Shown here: positions 1 through 7,977 of the stretch, piece after piece
How positions within the stretch are numbered: position 1 is the stretch's first letter
Layout of the letters: each line of letters begins with the position of its first letter
Notes under the pieces: generated by a model
Told to the model about the DNA's origin: nothing
Seen by the model: the letters and a program-made list of their open reading frames with translations, nothing else
Database searches by the model: none
Origin: Desulfobacterales bacterium
GTDB lineage: Bacteria > Desulfobacterota > Desulfobacteria > Desulfobacterales > UBA11574
Assembly: GCA_012974475.1 (NCBI GenBank)
Contig: JAAXQD010000131.1
Location: 1-12,393, forward strand
Direction: 5' to 3'
Length of the DNA stretch: 12,393 bases
Translations under genes and position numbers: made by a program

Positions 1-430
1 GTGGTACGCTGACCTTTTAACGTCGTCGGCGCCATCTGCCCCCCGGTCATCCCATAGACGGTGTTGTTAACAAATATGGTGGTAAATTTCTCTCCCCGGT
101 TGGCGGCATGTATAATTTCTCCCATTCCAATACTTGCTAGATCCCCGTCACCTTGATAGGTAAAAACAATCAGATCGGGCCGAACCCTTTTTATACCGGT
201 GGCCATTGCCGGTGCTCGGCCATGAGCCGCCTCCTGAAAATCAAATGTAAAATAATTATATGCCAAAACAGCACACCCAACCGGGGCAATGCCGACCGTC
301 CGACCGCTGATACCCAGCTCGTCGATAACTTCAGCCAGGAGCCGGTGAATAACACCATGGGTACAACCCGGACAGTAATGGGTAACCTGGTCGGAAAGGG
401 CCTCGGGTTTCTTATATGTTTTTGCCATTA
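1..430 (-). CDS. 2-oxoacid:ferredoxin oxidoreductase, beta (TPP-binding) subunit, partial at left edge
   Basis: This is the N-terminal 143 residues of the thiamine-diphosphate subunit of a 2-oxoacid (branched-chain or 2-oxoglutarate type) ferredoxin oxidoreductase; the rest lies beyond base 1. The enzyme oxidatively decarboxylates a 2-oxoacid to an acyl-CoA, passing electrons to ferredoxin, or runs in reverse. Seen in the sequence: CPGC at residues 19-22 near the N-terminus, GDGDLASIG at 93-101 and NNTVYGMTGGQ at 121-131, which are the TPP/Mg binding signature of this family. ATG at 430-428 is preceded by AAGGAG at ideal spacing. It lies 118 nt downstream of the alpha-subunit gene on the same strand. 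Whether the preferred substrate is 3-methyl-2-oxobutanoate (Vor) or 2-oxoglutarate (Kor) cannot be settled here. A gamma subunit is expected next but is outside the window. Confidence 0.93.
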
Positions 431-548
431 TATCTGCTCCTTATGTGATGCGAGATGTTTTCTATCTCTATACCTGTCGTGATTGCAGTTGTATATCACA
501 TTGTAATTTTTATGTATTGCTATTCATCGTCATTTTGTTTGCGCTTGT

Positions 549-1619
549 TTATTTAATAAAGGATTTAACCACATCAACAACTTCTTCAGGTGTCGGTATT
601 TCACCGCCGGCTTTTCCATGCCAGTGAACCGGACACTTCCCCTGAACGCTTCGGTCTACGTCTTCGACCATCTGCCCCATGCTTAACTCGACACTTATAA
701 CAACCTGGCAACCGTCTTTTGCAGCCGCGGCCCTTATCGCCTTTATGGGAAAGGGAAAAAGAGTCTGGGGTCTTATCATGGCCACTTCAACACCTTCGGC
801 CTTCATGTTGTCAATGGCCGTCTTGCAAACCCGGCTCATGGTGCCATAACTAACAATAAGCGCCCGATAGTCCGTTTCAATGTTATACGGTTCATATCGG
901 ACCTCTTCTTGCTTCATACGATCGTACTTGGCCTTTAAAACCAAATTGTGTTCCTCGAGTAGTTCCGCATCTAAAAATAGCGATTTCACCAAGTTTCGTT
1001 CTTTTCTATTTCGGGTGGCCATGCCGTTGGTTGCCCAGTCATCCTTATTGCTCGGTTCAGACTTAAAACGATCCGAAAATTCAACAGGTTCCATCATCTG
1101 ACCGATCAAGCCATCCCCCAGAATCATCACCGGGTTTCGATATTTTTCCGCCAAGGGGAATGCCATCATAACCATATCCACGGCTTCCTGAACACCGGCC
1201 GGCGCCAGGACAAGCAATCTGTAATCGCCATGCCCTCCTCCCTTTGTGGCTTGAAAATAATCCGCCTGGGACGGCAGTATCCCTCCCAATCCAGGACCGC
1301 CGCGGACAATATTAACAAAAACCGCCGGAAGCTCCGCAGCTGAGATATAACTGATGGCTTCGCTCATCAGGCTTATTCCGGGGCTCGACGATGTTGTAAA
1401 AACCCTGGCACCACATCCCGCTGCACCGAAAAGCATGTAGCCGACCGCAACCTCACTTTCACCTTGTAAAAATACGCCTCCCACTTCCGGCATTCGGCGA
1501 GAAAGGTATTCAGCAACTTCAGATTGAGGGGTAATTGGATACGCAAAATAATTGAGGCATCCAGCCCTGATTGCAGCCTCTCCAATCGCTTCATTCCCCT
1601 TCATTAATATTTTGCCCAT
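549..1619 (-). CDS. vorB: 2-oxoacid:ferredoxin oxidoreductase, alpha subunit (VorB-like)
   Basis: This is a 356-residue alpha subunit of a multi-subunit 2-oxoacid:ferredoxin oxidoreductase, the usual length for the four-subunit type in which domains I and II are separate from gamma. Visible family motifs are GNEAIGEAAIRAG at 8-20, YPITPQSE at 27-34, GESE at 53-56, TTSSSPGISLMSE at 75-87 and RGGPGLGG at 106-113. The start at 1619 was chosen over an upstream in-frame start at 1661. GGAGGA sits just ahead of it, the family sequence begins there, and the longer form would run back into the ferredoxin gene. It follows the ferredoxin gene by 13 nt and precedes the beta subunit, giving the order delta-alpha-beta. 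The symbol vorB follows common naming for this subfamily; a KorA-type 2-oxoglutarate role is an alternative. Confidence 0.93.
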   Translation of the reverse strand: MGKILMKGNEAIGEAAIRAGCLNYFAYPITPQSEVAEYLSRRMPEVGGVFLQGESEVAVGYMLFGAAGCGARVFTTSSSPGISLMSEAISYISAAELPAVFVNIVRGGPGLGGILPSQADYFQATKGGGHGDYRLLVLAPAGVQEAVDMVMMAFPLAEKYRNPVMILGDGLIGQMMEPVEFSDRFKSEPSNKDDWATNGMATRNRKERNLVKSLFLDAELLEEHNLVLKAKYDRMKQEEVRYEPYNIETDYRALIVSYGTMSRVCKTAIDNMKAEGVEVAMIRPQTLFPFPIKAIRAAAAKDGCQVVISVELSMGQMVEDVDRSVQGKCPVHWHGKAGGEIPTPEEVVDVVKSFIK

Positions 1620-1632
1620 GTTTTTCCTCCAA

Positions 1633-1869
1633 CTATTGTTCCGACGCTTCCGTTTCTTCAACGACTTTGGTTATGGTTATCGCCACATCCGGACACATGA
1701 TGCAGCATGTTGTACAAAAAATGCAGTCATCAGGACGCGCCTGATAGGCTGGGAAATAGCCCATGGAATTGACTTCCTCGGACATTTCCAGAACATTCTT
1801 TGGGCATACCGTTACACACAGTCCGCACCCTTTGCATCGATCATTGTCGATGATATGTCTATATGCCAT
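1633..1869 (-). CDS. 2x[4Fe-4S] ferredoxin-type delta subunit of the 2-oxoacid oxidoreductase
   Basis: This small 78-residue protein carries two classical cluster motifs: C-K-G-C-G-L-C-x3-C-P (from residue 12) and C-I-F-C-T-T-C-C-x2-C-P (from about residue 49). Each supplies four cysteines plus the usual proline, so it should hold two [4Fe-4S] clusters and pass electrons from the TPP subunit to soluble ferredoxin. The ATG at 1869-1867 is preceded by AAGGAG. It sits 23 nt after the ATPase gene and 13 nt before the alpha subunit, so translation is probably coupled. The acidic C-terminal tail after the second cluster is typical of KorD/VorD-like subunits. The second motif contains an extra adjacent cysteine (TTCC), which does not disrupt the spacing. 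Confidence 0.93.
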   Translation of the reverse strand: MAYRHIIDNDRCKGCGLCVTVCPKNVLEMSEEVNSMGYFPAYQARPDDCIFCTTCCIMCPDVAITITKVVEETEASEQ

Positions 1870-1892
1870 ATTCTCTAACTCCTTTTAACAGC

Positions 1893-2606
1893 TTATTTTT
1901 TCAGCCCGGCTGCCTTTATCCACGGTGGAACGAGCTGTCTTTCTATGGGTAAGACCGGACAGGAAAAACGCCCTGTATCTATCTCAGCCAATAGTGTTGC
2001 CGGAGCAGTGATAAACTTGAGCGGCAACCGACTCTCGTCAGACAAGGCTTTAACAAAATCATACCCTTTGTATATATCCTCGATGGCGGTTTCATCGATC
2101 ATGTTTGCATTGCCGATGATGCCGATGATGGTCATTTTTGAGGTCTTTTCGATCTCATCACGCATTTTTAAACAGCCTTCAATGGTTTCAGTAAACGGGC
2201 GATAAGGATTTACCACCTGTAGCATTTGAACGCTGGTTTTGCGGAATGCGTCGGCCAGTGATGCAAGAACGGTTGCGCCCACATCATTGCCCCCTGCATC
2301 GATCAATGTCAGTTGGCTGGGACGGCGGATTAACCCCGCGACGACAGGACTCAGGATGGGCAGATCCGCCTTCAGGTATTTTTCCGCAGGCATAACCACC
2401 TCAATGCCCAACTTGGCAAGCGGTTTCCTTGCTTCCCGGGTTCGAAAGTAAGGATTAACAAGATCAAGATCCGCAATCCGAACATCGATACCCGCGCGCT
2501 TGCGATTCACGGCAAGATTTATGGAAACTTCGGTTTTCCCGCTTCCGTAGTTCCCAACAACAACGACAATCCCTTTAAGTTTTTCCACTGTATTAAATCC
2601 GATCAA
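1893..2606 (-). CDS. P-loop ATPase (MinD/ParA/CobQ-like) linked to the 2-oxoacid oxidoreductase operon
   Basis: This is a 237-residue SIMIBI-class P-loop protein. Seen: Walker A G-N-Y-G-S-G-K-T at residues 18-25; DLDLVNPYFRTRE at 46-58, a switch-like segment; and LIDAGGNDVG at 101-110 as the Walker B/switch II region. It lacks the signature lysine of deviant Walker A motifs (KGGxGK), so it is not an ordinary MinD or ParA. It is the first gene of the oxidoreductase operon, 23 nt before the ferredoxin subunit. A role in maturation, cofactor insertion or regulation of that enzyme is inferred from position only. The start is uncertain: TTG at 2606 has no convincing ribosome-binding site, and GTG at 2588 (shortening the protein by six residues) is equally plausible. 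Confidence 0.8.
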   Translation of the reverse strand: MIGFNTVEKLKGIVVVVGNYGSGKTEVSINLAVNRKRAGIDVRIADLDLVNPYFRTREARKPLAKLGIEVVMPAEKYLKADLPILSPVVAGLIRRPSQLTLIDAGGNDVGATVLASLADAFRKTSVQMLQVVNPYRPFTETIEGCLKMRDEIEKTSKMTIIGIIGNANMIDETAIEDIYKGYDFVKALSDESRLPLKFITAPATLLAEIDTGRFSCPVLPIERQLVPPWIKAAGLKK

Positions 2607-2636
2607 AATCGATAAACTCTTAAAAAAATTAGCTGC

Positions 2637-2665
2637 TTTGTATTTTTATTTCATGCCGGTGTCAA
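2637..2665 (-). promoter_or_regulatory. Predicted sigma-70 promoter of the 2-oxoacid oxidoreductase operon
   Basis: Reading the minus strand, a perfect -35 TTGACA (2665-2660) is followed after 17 nt by TACAAA (2642-2637), a 4/6 match to the -10 box. Transcription would begin near base 2630, leaving a short leader before the ATPase gene start at 2606. The short leader is consistent with the absence of a strong ribosome-binding site there. Confidence 0.55.
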
Positions 2666-2926
2666 GATCTTTTCAGGAACGCGGCCTGAATTGAAGCTTC
2701 CCGCACCAGGCTTCAGGGACGCTTCGGCTGTGAGGAAATTTTATCTAGCTTAATATCCCCTCGCGAAGCCACAGTCCCTATAAACAGGGTCTAGGTTTTA
2801 ATCCGACCGATTGGGGAGATTTCGCTCGCAGGTGTTCTTCAAGAGGACATACCTTGAAAATATCTTATAGATACCTGGACTAAAAACATCCGTTTGATAA
2901 TGGAGGACCTTGATAGGGTGTCTTGT
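2666..2926. other. Intergenic region between rarA and the oxidoreductase operon, with inverted repeats
   Basis: No gene is seen here. Two inverted repeats are visible. TTCAGG (2672-2677) pairs with CCTGAA (2685-2690) around a 7-nt loop, immediately upstream of the -35 box. A larger interrupted repeat pairs AGGGAC+GCTTCG (2715-2726) with CGAAGC (2764-2769) and GTCCCT (2774-2779), with a 4-nt bulge on the right arm. Neither is followed by a T-run on the minus strand, so an intrinsic terminator for rarA is not evident. They could be operator or processing structures. Confidence 0.4.
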
Positions 2927-4297
2927 TTATGACTTGCTCTCCTTGGAGGTTTTTTTCTTTTCCTGCAAACTGCGCCATTTTTCCAACAACCCTTTTATAC
3001 GCTTTTCATGCCCCCTTTCTGTGGGCAGATAAAAACGTTGGCCTTCGAGTCTTTCCGGCAAATAGTTTTGAGGGACATATGCATCTTCATAATCGTGGGC
3101 ATATTTGTAATCTTTCCCGTATCCAAGCCCGCGCATGAGCGCTGTCGGTGCATTCCGGATATGAAGGGGAACCGGCAGCGCACCATGGCGGTCGATGACC
3201 GCTTTGACTTTTCCGTAAGCGACATATATGCTGTTGCTCTTCGGCGCCGAAGCAAGGTAGATGGCAGCTTGCGAAAGCGCCAGCTCACCTTCCGGATGGC
3301 CGAGAAATCTGAAAGCTTCCATGGCGCTCAGCGCGATTTCCAGTGCATTCGGATCCGCATTTCCGATGTCTTCAGATGCAAATCTGACCATTCTTCGAGC
3401 GACATAAAAAGGGTCTTCTCCGGCCGACAACATTCGGACAAGCCAATAGACAGCAGCATCAGGATCATTTCCCCTTAAGCTCTTGTGAAAAGCGGATATA
3501 AGATTATAGTGCTCTTCGCCGGACTTGTCGTACAAAAGGGCCTTTCGCTCCATGGCACCTTCTATGTTTTGAAGCGTTATGGTTGAAGACTTTCCGTCAA
3601 TCGAATCTTTGCCATTCGATACGATGAGCAATGCTGTTGTTTCGAGACCGTTGAGTGCAGTCCGGGCATCACCGTCCGATATGCGCACGAGATGAGTCAG
3701 GGCATCTTTATCGATAGCAAGATTCATTTGCCCTAGGCCCCTTTGTTTGTCTTTGAGGGCATTTTCTATGATAACGGTGATGTCGCTGGGTGAAAGCGAA
3801 TTTAGGGTGATTAAACGGCATCTGGACATCAATGGTGGAATCACTTCGAACGAAGGGTTTTCGGTGGTGGCACCGATCAGGGTAATCAGACCGCTTTCCA
3901 CATGGTGAAGAAATGCATCTTGCTGGGCCTTGTTGAATCGGTGAATCTCATCCACAAACAGAATGGTTTTTTTTCGAAAAAGCGATTGCTGATCTTTCGC
4001 ATCTTTAATAACCGACCTAATCTCCTTAACGCCTGAAAGAACAGCAGAAAAATGGACAAAATGTCGGCGTGTTTGCCGGGCGAAAATTCTGGCAAGGGTC
4101 GTTTTTCCACATCCCGGCGGCCCCCATAAGATCATGGAAAAAATCCGGTCTTGTTCAATGGCCTTCCGGATCAATGTTCCCTCTCCCACAGCTTGGGTTT
4201 GCCCGATAAACTCATTCAGATTTCCGGGGCGCATTCTGTCGGCAAGCGGCCTTGATGCATCGGCATTCTTTTGGGAACTGTATTCAAAAAGATCCAT
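2927..4297 (-). CDS. rarA: Replication-associated recombination protein A (RarA/MgsA family AAA+ ATPase)
   Basis: This is a 456-residue clamp-loader-like AAA+ ATPase acting at stalled or collapsed replication forks; the length is normal for the family. Visible motifs are RPLADRMRP at 16-24, the RarA N-terminal signature; Walker A GPPGCGKT at 59-66; Walker B ILFVDEIHRF at 112-121; sensor 1 GATTENPSF at 142-150; and the SRC arginine-finger motif at 158-160. The C-terminal half carries the conserved DARTALN, the DPFYVARR/ASEDIGNADP stretch and a closing LPERLEGQRFY segment typical of the tetramerisation domain. The ATG at 4297 lacks a clear ribosome-binding site. It lies 68 nt downstream of der on the same strand with no obvious terminator between, so the two are probably co-transcribed. 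Confidence 0.96.
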   Translation of the reverse strand: MDLFEYSSQKNADASRPLADRMRPGNLNEFIGQTQAVGEGTLIRKAIEQDRIFSMILWGPPGCGKTTLARIFARQTRRHFVHFSAVLSGVKEIRSVIKDAKDQQSLFRKKTILFVDEIHRFNKAQQDAFLHHVESGLITLIGATTENPSFEVIPPLMSRCRLITLNSLSPSDITVIIENALKDKQRGLGQMNLAIDKDALTHLVRISDGDARTALNGLETTALLIVSNGKDSIDGKSSTITLQNIEGAMERKALLYDKSGEEHYNLISAFHKSLRGNDPDAAVYWLVRMLSAGEDPFYVARRMVRFASEDIGNADPNALEIALSAMEAFRFLGHPEGELALSQAAIYLASAPKSNSIYVAYGKVKAVIDRHGALPVPLHIRNAPTALMRGLGYGKDYKYAHDYEDAYVPQNYLPERLEGQRFYLPTERGHEKRIKGLLEKWRSLQEKKKTSKESKS

Positions 4298-4365
4298 AAT
4301 TCATTTTTTTAACCGGTAGCCGTTTCCCTCAGGCACTCGTTGGGGAATATTGATTCCATCCCGAA

Positions 4366-5688
4366 TCATTTTTGGGTCTTGCCGGTCCGCTTGCGGAAGA
4401 TTATCCGTATCGGTGTTTTGTCGAGTCCAGCCTTATCCCTGATCTGGTTCATAAGATAACGTCTGTAAGAAAAATGTACTGCCTCGGGATAGTTGACAAA
4501 GCAGACAAAATTCGGCGGTTCGGTGGACACCTGAGTTGCATAATAAAATTTAAGACGCCTTCCCCTGAAAAGTGCCGGTTCGTTTTGCTGGGTGGCCTGT
4601 TCAAATATTTTGTTGAGCTGTCCCGTCCCGATACGGTATGCGTACTGCTGGTAAACCTCTTCCACAATGCTGAATGTTTTCAAGACCCTGAGACCGGTTA
4701 ACGCTGAAATGGTCAAGATCGGGGCAAAGCTTAAAAATTTTGCTTCCATTCTTAACCGCTCATGGAATCTTTTCACCGTTTTGCTGTCTTTTTCAACAAG
4801 ATCCCATTTATTCAGCAGAAAAACACATCCGCATTTGCGCTCAAAAGCATAGCCTGCAATATTAACATCCTGTTCAGTGATGCCCTGGTGCGCGTCAATG
4901 ACGATGAGCGCCACGTTACATCGGTCAAGGCTCCTTAATGCTTTAATAATTGAAAATTTTTCAAGCTTTTTTGAAACCCGTGCTTTGCGCCGTATGCCTG
5001 CGGTATCAATAAGAAGGTACGATTTCCCGTTAACATCGCAAACAGAGTCGATGGCATCACGTGTTGTCCCCGGCGTATCACTGACCAGCAGACGGTTTTC
5101 CCCGAGGATCCGGTTGATCAACGATGATTTCCCAACATTGGGTTTTCCGACCACTGCCAGCCTGATGAGATCACCGGGTTCTTCGGAAAATGCTTTTGGC
5201 AGAATATCCGTCAAGTCATCTAAGAAATCCGATATGCCGTAACGGTGTTCGGCGGAAATGGGATATAATCTCTCTATGCCGAGGCTGTAAAAATCGTAAA
5301 GCTTGACCTCGTGTTCAACACCGTCAATTTTATTGACCGCATAAAAGACCGGTTTTTTTTGGGTACGAAGAATCTGGACAACATCTTCGTCAAACGGAGA
5401 AATTCCGCTTTTTCCATCCAGCATAAGAATAATAACATCGGCATCGTCTATGGCTTGAATGATCTGGAAACGGATCTTGTGGGCAAAGTCATCCTCATCA
5501 TCCCCCGGAAATCCGCCGGTATCGACCAGGGTAAAATCGACGTCTCCCCAACGGGCATCACCGTAATGACGATCCCTGGTAACACCGGGCAAGTCGTCAA
5601 CAAGGGCGTTTCTTGTTCTGGTTACACGATTAAAAAAGGTCGATTTACCCACATTGGGTCGACCCACTATGGCAACGATTGGTTTCAT
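4366..5688 (-). CDS. der: Ribosome biogenesis GTPase Der (EngA)
   Basis: This is a 440-residue double-GTPase essential for 50S ribosomal subunit maturation. The first G domain shows G1 GRPNVGKS at 9-16, G3 DTGG at 56-59 and G4 NKID at 119-122. The second shows G1 GKPNVGKS at 181-188, TPGTTRD at 205-211, G3 DTAG at 228-231 and G4 NKWD near 298. A C-terminal KH-like domain follows, ending in the conserved IRIIFRKRTGK-type tail that contacts rRNA. Length and architecture are complete. The ATG at 5688 is the natural start, since MKPIVAIVGRPNVGKS is the standard N-terminus. It is transcribed away from the sensor-kinase operon, from the promoter noted at 5733-5762. Confidence 0.98.
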   Translation of the reverse strand: MKPIVAIVGRPNVGKSTFFNRVTRTRNALVDDLPGVTRDRHYGDARWGDVDFTLVDTGGFPGDDEDDFAHKIRFQIIQAIDDADVIILMLDGKSGISPFDEDVVQILRTQKKPVFYAVNKIDGVEHEVKLYDFYSLGIERLYPISAEHRYGISDFLDDLTDILPKAFSEEPGDLIRLAVVGKPNVGKSSLINRILGENRLLVSDTPGTTRDAIDSVCDVNGKSYLLIDTAGIRRKARVSKKLEKFSIIKALRSLDRCNVALIVIDAHQGITEQDVNIAGYAFERKCGCVFLLNKWDLVEKDSKTVKRFHERLRMEAKFLSFAPILTISALTGLRVLKTFSIVEEVYQQYAYRIGTGQLNKIFEQATQQNEPALFRGRRLKFYYATQVSTEPPNFVCFVNYPEAVHFSYRRYLMNQIRDKAGLDKTPIRIIFRKRTGKTQK

Positions 5689-5732
5689 ATCAGATTTAAC
5701 GATTTAAGGTGACTATTGAACGTCTCGAAGCA

Positions 5733-5762
5733 GATATACATTAATCATGAACACCTTGTCAA
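5733..5762 (-). promoter_or_regulatory. Predicted sigma-70 promoter of der-rarA
   Basis: On the minus strand a perfect TTGACA (5762-5757) is followed after 18 nt by TATATC (5738-5733), a 4/6 match to the -10 box. The predicted transcript would start near 5726, about 38 nt before the der start codon. Confidence 0.45.
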
Positions 5763-5917
5763 ACTACGAAACCCAGTGATAAACGATCTCAACTGGTGTT
5801 TTTTGGCTTCTGCCCCTTTACGCCCAATGGCATTCATACTATAAAATGATCATCTGGATGCAACGATTTTTCCCAAAAGATTATTTTGATACACCCGATC
5901 TCGATTCCATGTTTTGT

Positions 5918-5946
5918 TTGACATATAAGCGTTGGTTCTTTATGGT
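5918..5946 (+). promoter_or_regulatory. Predicted sigma-70 promoter of the sensor kinase-lipoprotein-regulator operon
   Basis: TTGACA (5918-5923) is separated by 17 nt from TATGGT (5941-5946), a 4/6 match to the -10 box. Transcription near 5953 would place the ATG at 5989 about 36 nt into the message. It would exclude the in-frame TTG at 5932 as a start codon. Confidence 0.5.
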
Positions 5947-5988
5947 CACTCGTTCAAAAATGAAATCCTTATCCTTTTATATATTATT

Positions 5989-7443
5989 ATGAGATTTACA
6001 ATTTTCAAACGGCTGACTTTCGGATATCTTGCCATCATGATGCTCGTACTGTTTCTGGTGGTCTTTGTCACCTTTAAGCTGAACCAGTTAACCCGCCTGA
6101 CGCGGGCTGCTTCATCCGTTGATGGCCAGACTGCCCGCCTGTCTGAACGCCTTTCAAACAATATGTTTTCAATGGTGAGCTTTGAAAAAAAATACCTTAT
6201 CTCCAAAGACAATGACTTTTACAAACATTTTCTCGAGATTAGAGCGTACTTCAATAAAGACATGCAACAACTGGGTCTGCTGGTGGCCGATCTTGAAAAA
6301 AATAAAAAATATGCCAAAACCCGACAGCTGTGCAATGATTACTTTTCCATCTTCACTCAAGAAATTGAAAACATAAAAAAAGGCCGAAAATATCCTTATA
6401 AGGAATATCAGATTCAAAAAGAAAACATTGTTGAAGAAATCAATAATAATTTTAAGGATATTATGTGGTCGGCAAGATCCGATAGAGATGAAAAGATAAA
6501 AATTTCCAGCCAGATCAGTTACAATGTTTTAAAAATCACATCCATTGCAGCGGGACTTTCCATTTTCTTCGGAATTTTAATTTCATTTTTCAACACCCGG
6601 AGTATCAACCGCTCCATCATGTTGTTACAAGAAAAAACAAAGGATATTGCAAACGGTAAATTCGAAAAGATTTTCAGCATCGATTCGCCGCCTGAAATTA
6701 AGGATTTGGCAAATGATTTCAATATTATGTGTGACAGGCTGAAAGAACTTGATGAATTAAAAGAAGATTTCATCAGCCATGTATCCCATGAACTTCGCAC
6801 CCCCCTGACAGCCATTAGGGAAGCTTCAGGATTACTGATGGAGGGCGCATTTGCCGACGACCTTGAACGTCGAGAGGAACTGTTAACCATTGTCAAGGAT
6901 GATTGCGAACGATTGATTGTATCGGTCAATAGGATCCTGGACCTTTCCCGCATGGAAGCTAAAATGATGGAGTACCATTTCAGCCGAACCCGTCTGATCC
7001 ATCTCTTGCGCAAGTGCATACTGAAACTGGCCCCCATCGCTCTGCGAAGAAATATCGCACTTGAATTAACCCCGCCGCCAAACCTTCCGGATATTTGGCT
7101 GGATGCTGAAAGGATCCGCCAACTGCTTGAAAATTTAGTTGGAAATGCTTTAAAATATACGGATGAAGGGGGATCCGTTTCTGTTGATGTGTCATTGAAA
7201 GATCGAGACAGCAGGGTGATCGAGGTGGCGGTTTCAGATACCGGTTGTGGAATTTACAAAAACGATCTCGAAAAGATTTTCACCAAATTCAAACGGATAG
7301 AGAGCGGGAAAGACATAGCCAGGGGTACCGGGCTGGGCCTTTCCATCGCGAAACATATCATTACGGCTCATGGAGGAAAAATATGGGCAGAAAGCACTCC
7401 CGGCAAAGGAAGCACTTTTTTCTTTACTTTGCCTGCTGGCTAA
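5989..7443 (+). CDS. Membrane sensor histidine kinase, GlrK/QseE-like
   Basis: This is a 484-residue two-pass inner-membrane kinase. Segments in order: TM1 at about 11-29; a roughly 150-residue helical periplasmic sensor; TM2 at about 180-201; HAMP linker at 202-255; HisKA with the phospho-acceptor in SHVSHELRTPL (His267); and the HATPase domain with N box NLVGNALKYT at 382-391, G1 DTGCG at 417-421 and G2 GTGLGLS at 446-452. The helical sensor contains a FEKKYLISKD segment shortly after TM1, resembling the helical sensor of enterobacterial GlrK/QseE as recalled. ATG 5989 was chosen because MRFTIFKRLTFGYL gives a proper start before TM1 and the promoter lies just upstream; no strong ribosome-binding site is present. 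The gene overlaps the lipoprotein gene by 61 nt. It probably phosphorylates the response regulator at 7978. Confidence 0.9.
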   Translation: MRFTIFKRLTFGYLAIMMLVLFLVVFVTFKLNQLTRLTRAASSVDGQTARLSERLSNNMFSMVSFEKKYLISKDNDFYKHFLEIRAYFNKDMQQLGLLVADLEKNKKYAKTRQLCNDYFSIFTQEIENIKKGRKYPYKEYQIQKENIVEEINNNFKDIMWSARSDRDEKIKISSQISYNVLKITSIAAGLSIFFGILISFFNTRSINRSIMLLQEKTKDIANGKFEKIFSIDSPPEIKDLANDFNIMCDRLKELDELKEDFISHVSHELRTPLTAIREASGLLMEGAFADDLERREELLTIVKDDCERLIVSVNRILDLSRMEAKMMEYHFSRTRLIHLLRKCILKLAPIALRRNIALELTPPPNLPDIWLDAERIRQLLENLVGNALKYTDEGGSVSVDVSLKDRDSRVIEVAVSDTGCGIYKNDLEKIFTKFKRIESGKDIARGTGLGLSIAKHIITAHGGKIWAESTPGKGSTFFFTLPAG

Positions 7444-7973
7444 GTTTTTCGCTTACCAGCGCCGGATGCGCCCCTCTTCATAAACCTTACGGAGGGGAAC
7501 AGCTTCCGTTACAAACACCCAGTGAAGAGAAACAGCTTCTATTGCGGGCAAAATCATCTTTTACCCGTGGCGACTTTTTGACGTCCATAAAAGAAAACCA
7601 AGAGATATTGAACCGTTTTCCAGAAAAATACGGAGATCATGCGCTGTATGCCATGGGTCTAATATATGCCTATCCGGAATATCCGGATGCGAATTATGAA
7701 ACGTCCCTGACTTTTTTTAAAAAATTAATCAGAGAATATCCTGAATCTGGTTTCAAAAATCAAGCAAAGATCTGGATATCTATTTTGAACCAGACCACGG
7801 AAAATGAAAAAGAGATGGATAAAAATAAAAAACAGATCGATTTGCTGGAAAATGCACTCAAATCCGAAAAAAAACAGATAAAAAATCTACAAAATCAGAT
7901 AAAAGGCCTAAAAGAGATTGACCTGGGTATTGAAGAAAAGAAAAGAGAGGGGCTTCCCGAAATAGGACAGTAA
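7383..7973 (+). CDS. Lipoprotein with TPR-like and coiled-coil regions, YfhG/QseG-like position
   Basis: This is a 196-residue predicted lipoprotein. A basic N-terminus (RKHSRQRKH) and a hydrophobic stretch lead to a lipobox-like S-A-G-C, with Cys29 as the acylated residue. Residues about 45-140 are helical and TPR-like (RGDFLTSIKENQEILNRFP, then a second ALYAMGLIYAYPEY repeat). Residues about 141-185 form a lysine/glutamate-rich coiled coil. The ATG at 7383 is set by GGAGG at 7372-7376, inside the kinase gene, so the two frames overlap by 61 nt and translation is likely coupled. A lipoprotein between a GlrK-like kinase and a GlrR-like regulator matches QseG (YfhG), which works with its kinase in enterobacteria. 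Direct sequence similarity to QseG is weak by eye, so the function is inferred from position. Confidence 0.8.
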   Translation: MGRKHSRQRKHFFLYFACWLSFSLTSAGCAPLHKPYGGEQLPLQTPSEEKQLLLRAKSSFTRGDFLTSIKENQEILNRFPEKYGDHALYAMGLIYAYPEYPDANYETSLTFFKKLIREYPESGFKNQAKIWISILNQTTENEKEMDKNKKQIDLLENALKSEKKQIKNLQNQIKGLKEIDLGIEEKKREGLPEIGQ

Positions 7974-7977
7974 AATT

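Noticed and set aside
4298..4365. A 16-codon open frame between der and rarA
   Set aside because: Too short and without recognisable features; most likely spacer.
5832..5847. TGGCAT-TCATA-CTATA upstream of the kinase operon as a sigma-54 promoter
   Set aside because: The essential GC of the -12 box is missing.
5932..5988. An N-terminal extension of the sensor kinase from TTG 5932
   Set aside because: It overlaps the predicted promoter, has no ribosome-binding site, and adds residues ahead of a normal kinase N-terminus.
7245..7382. An N-terminal extension of the lipoprotein
   Set aside because: It would bury the signal peptide inside the protein; the GGAGG before ATG 7383 fixes the true start.
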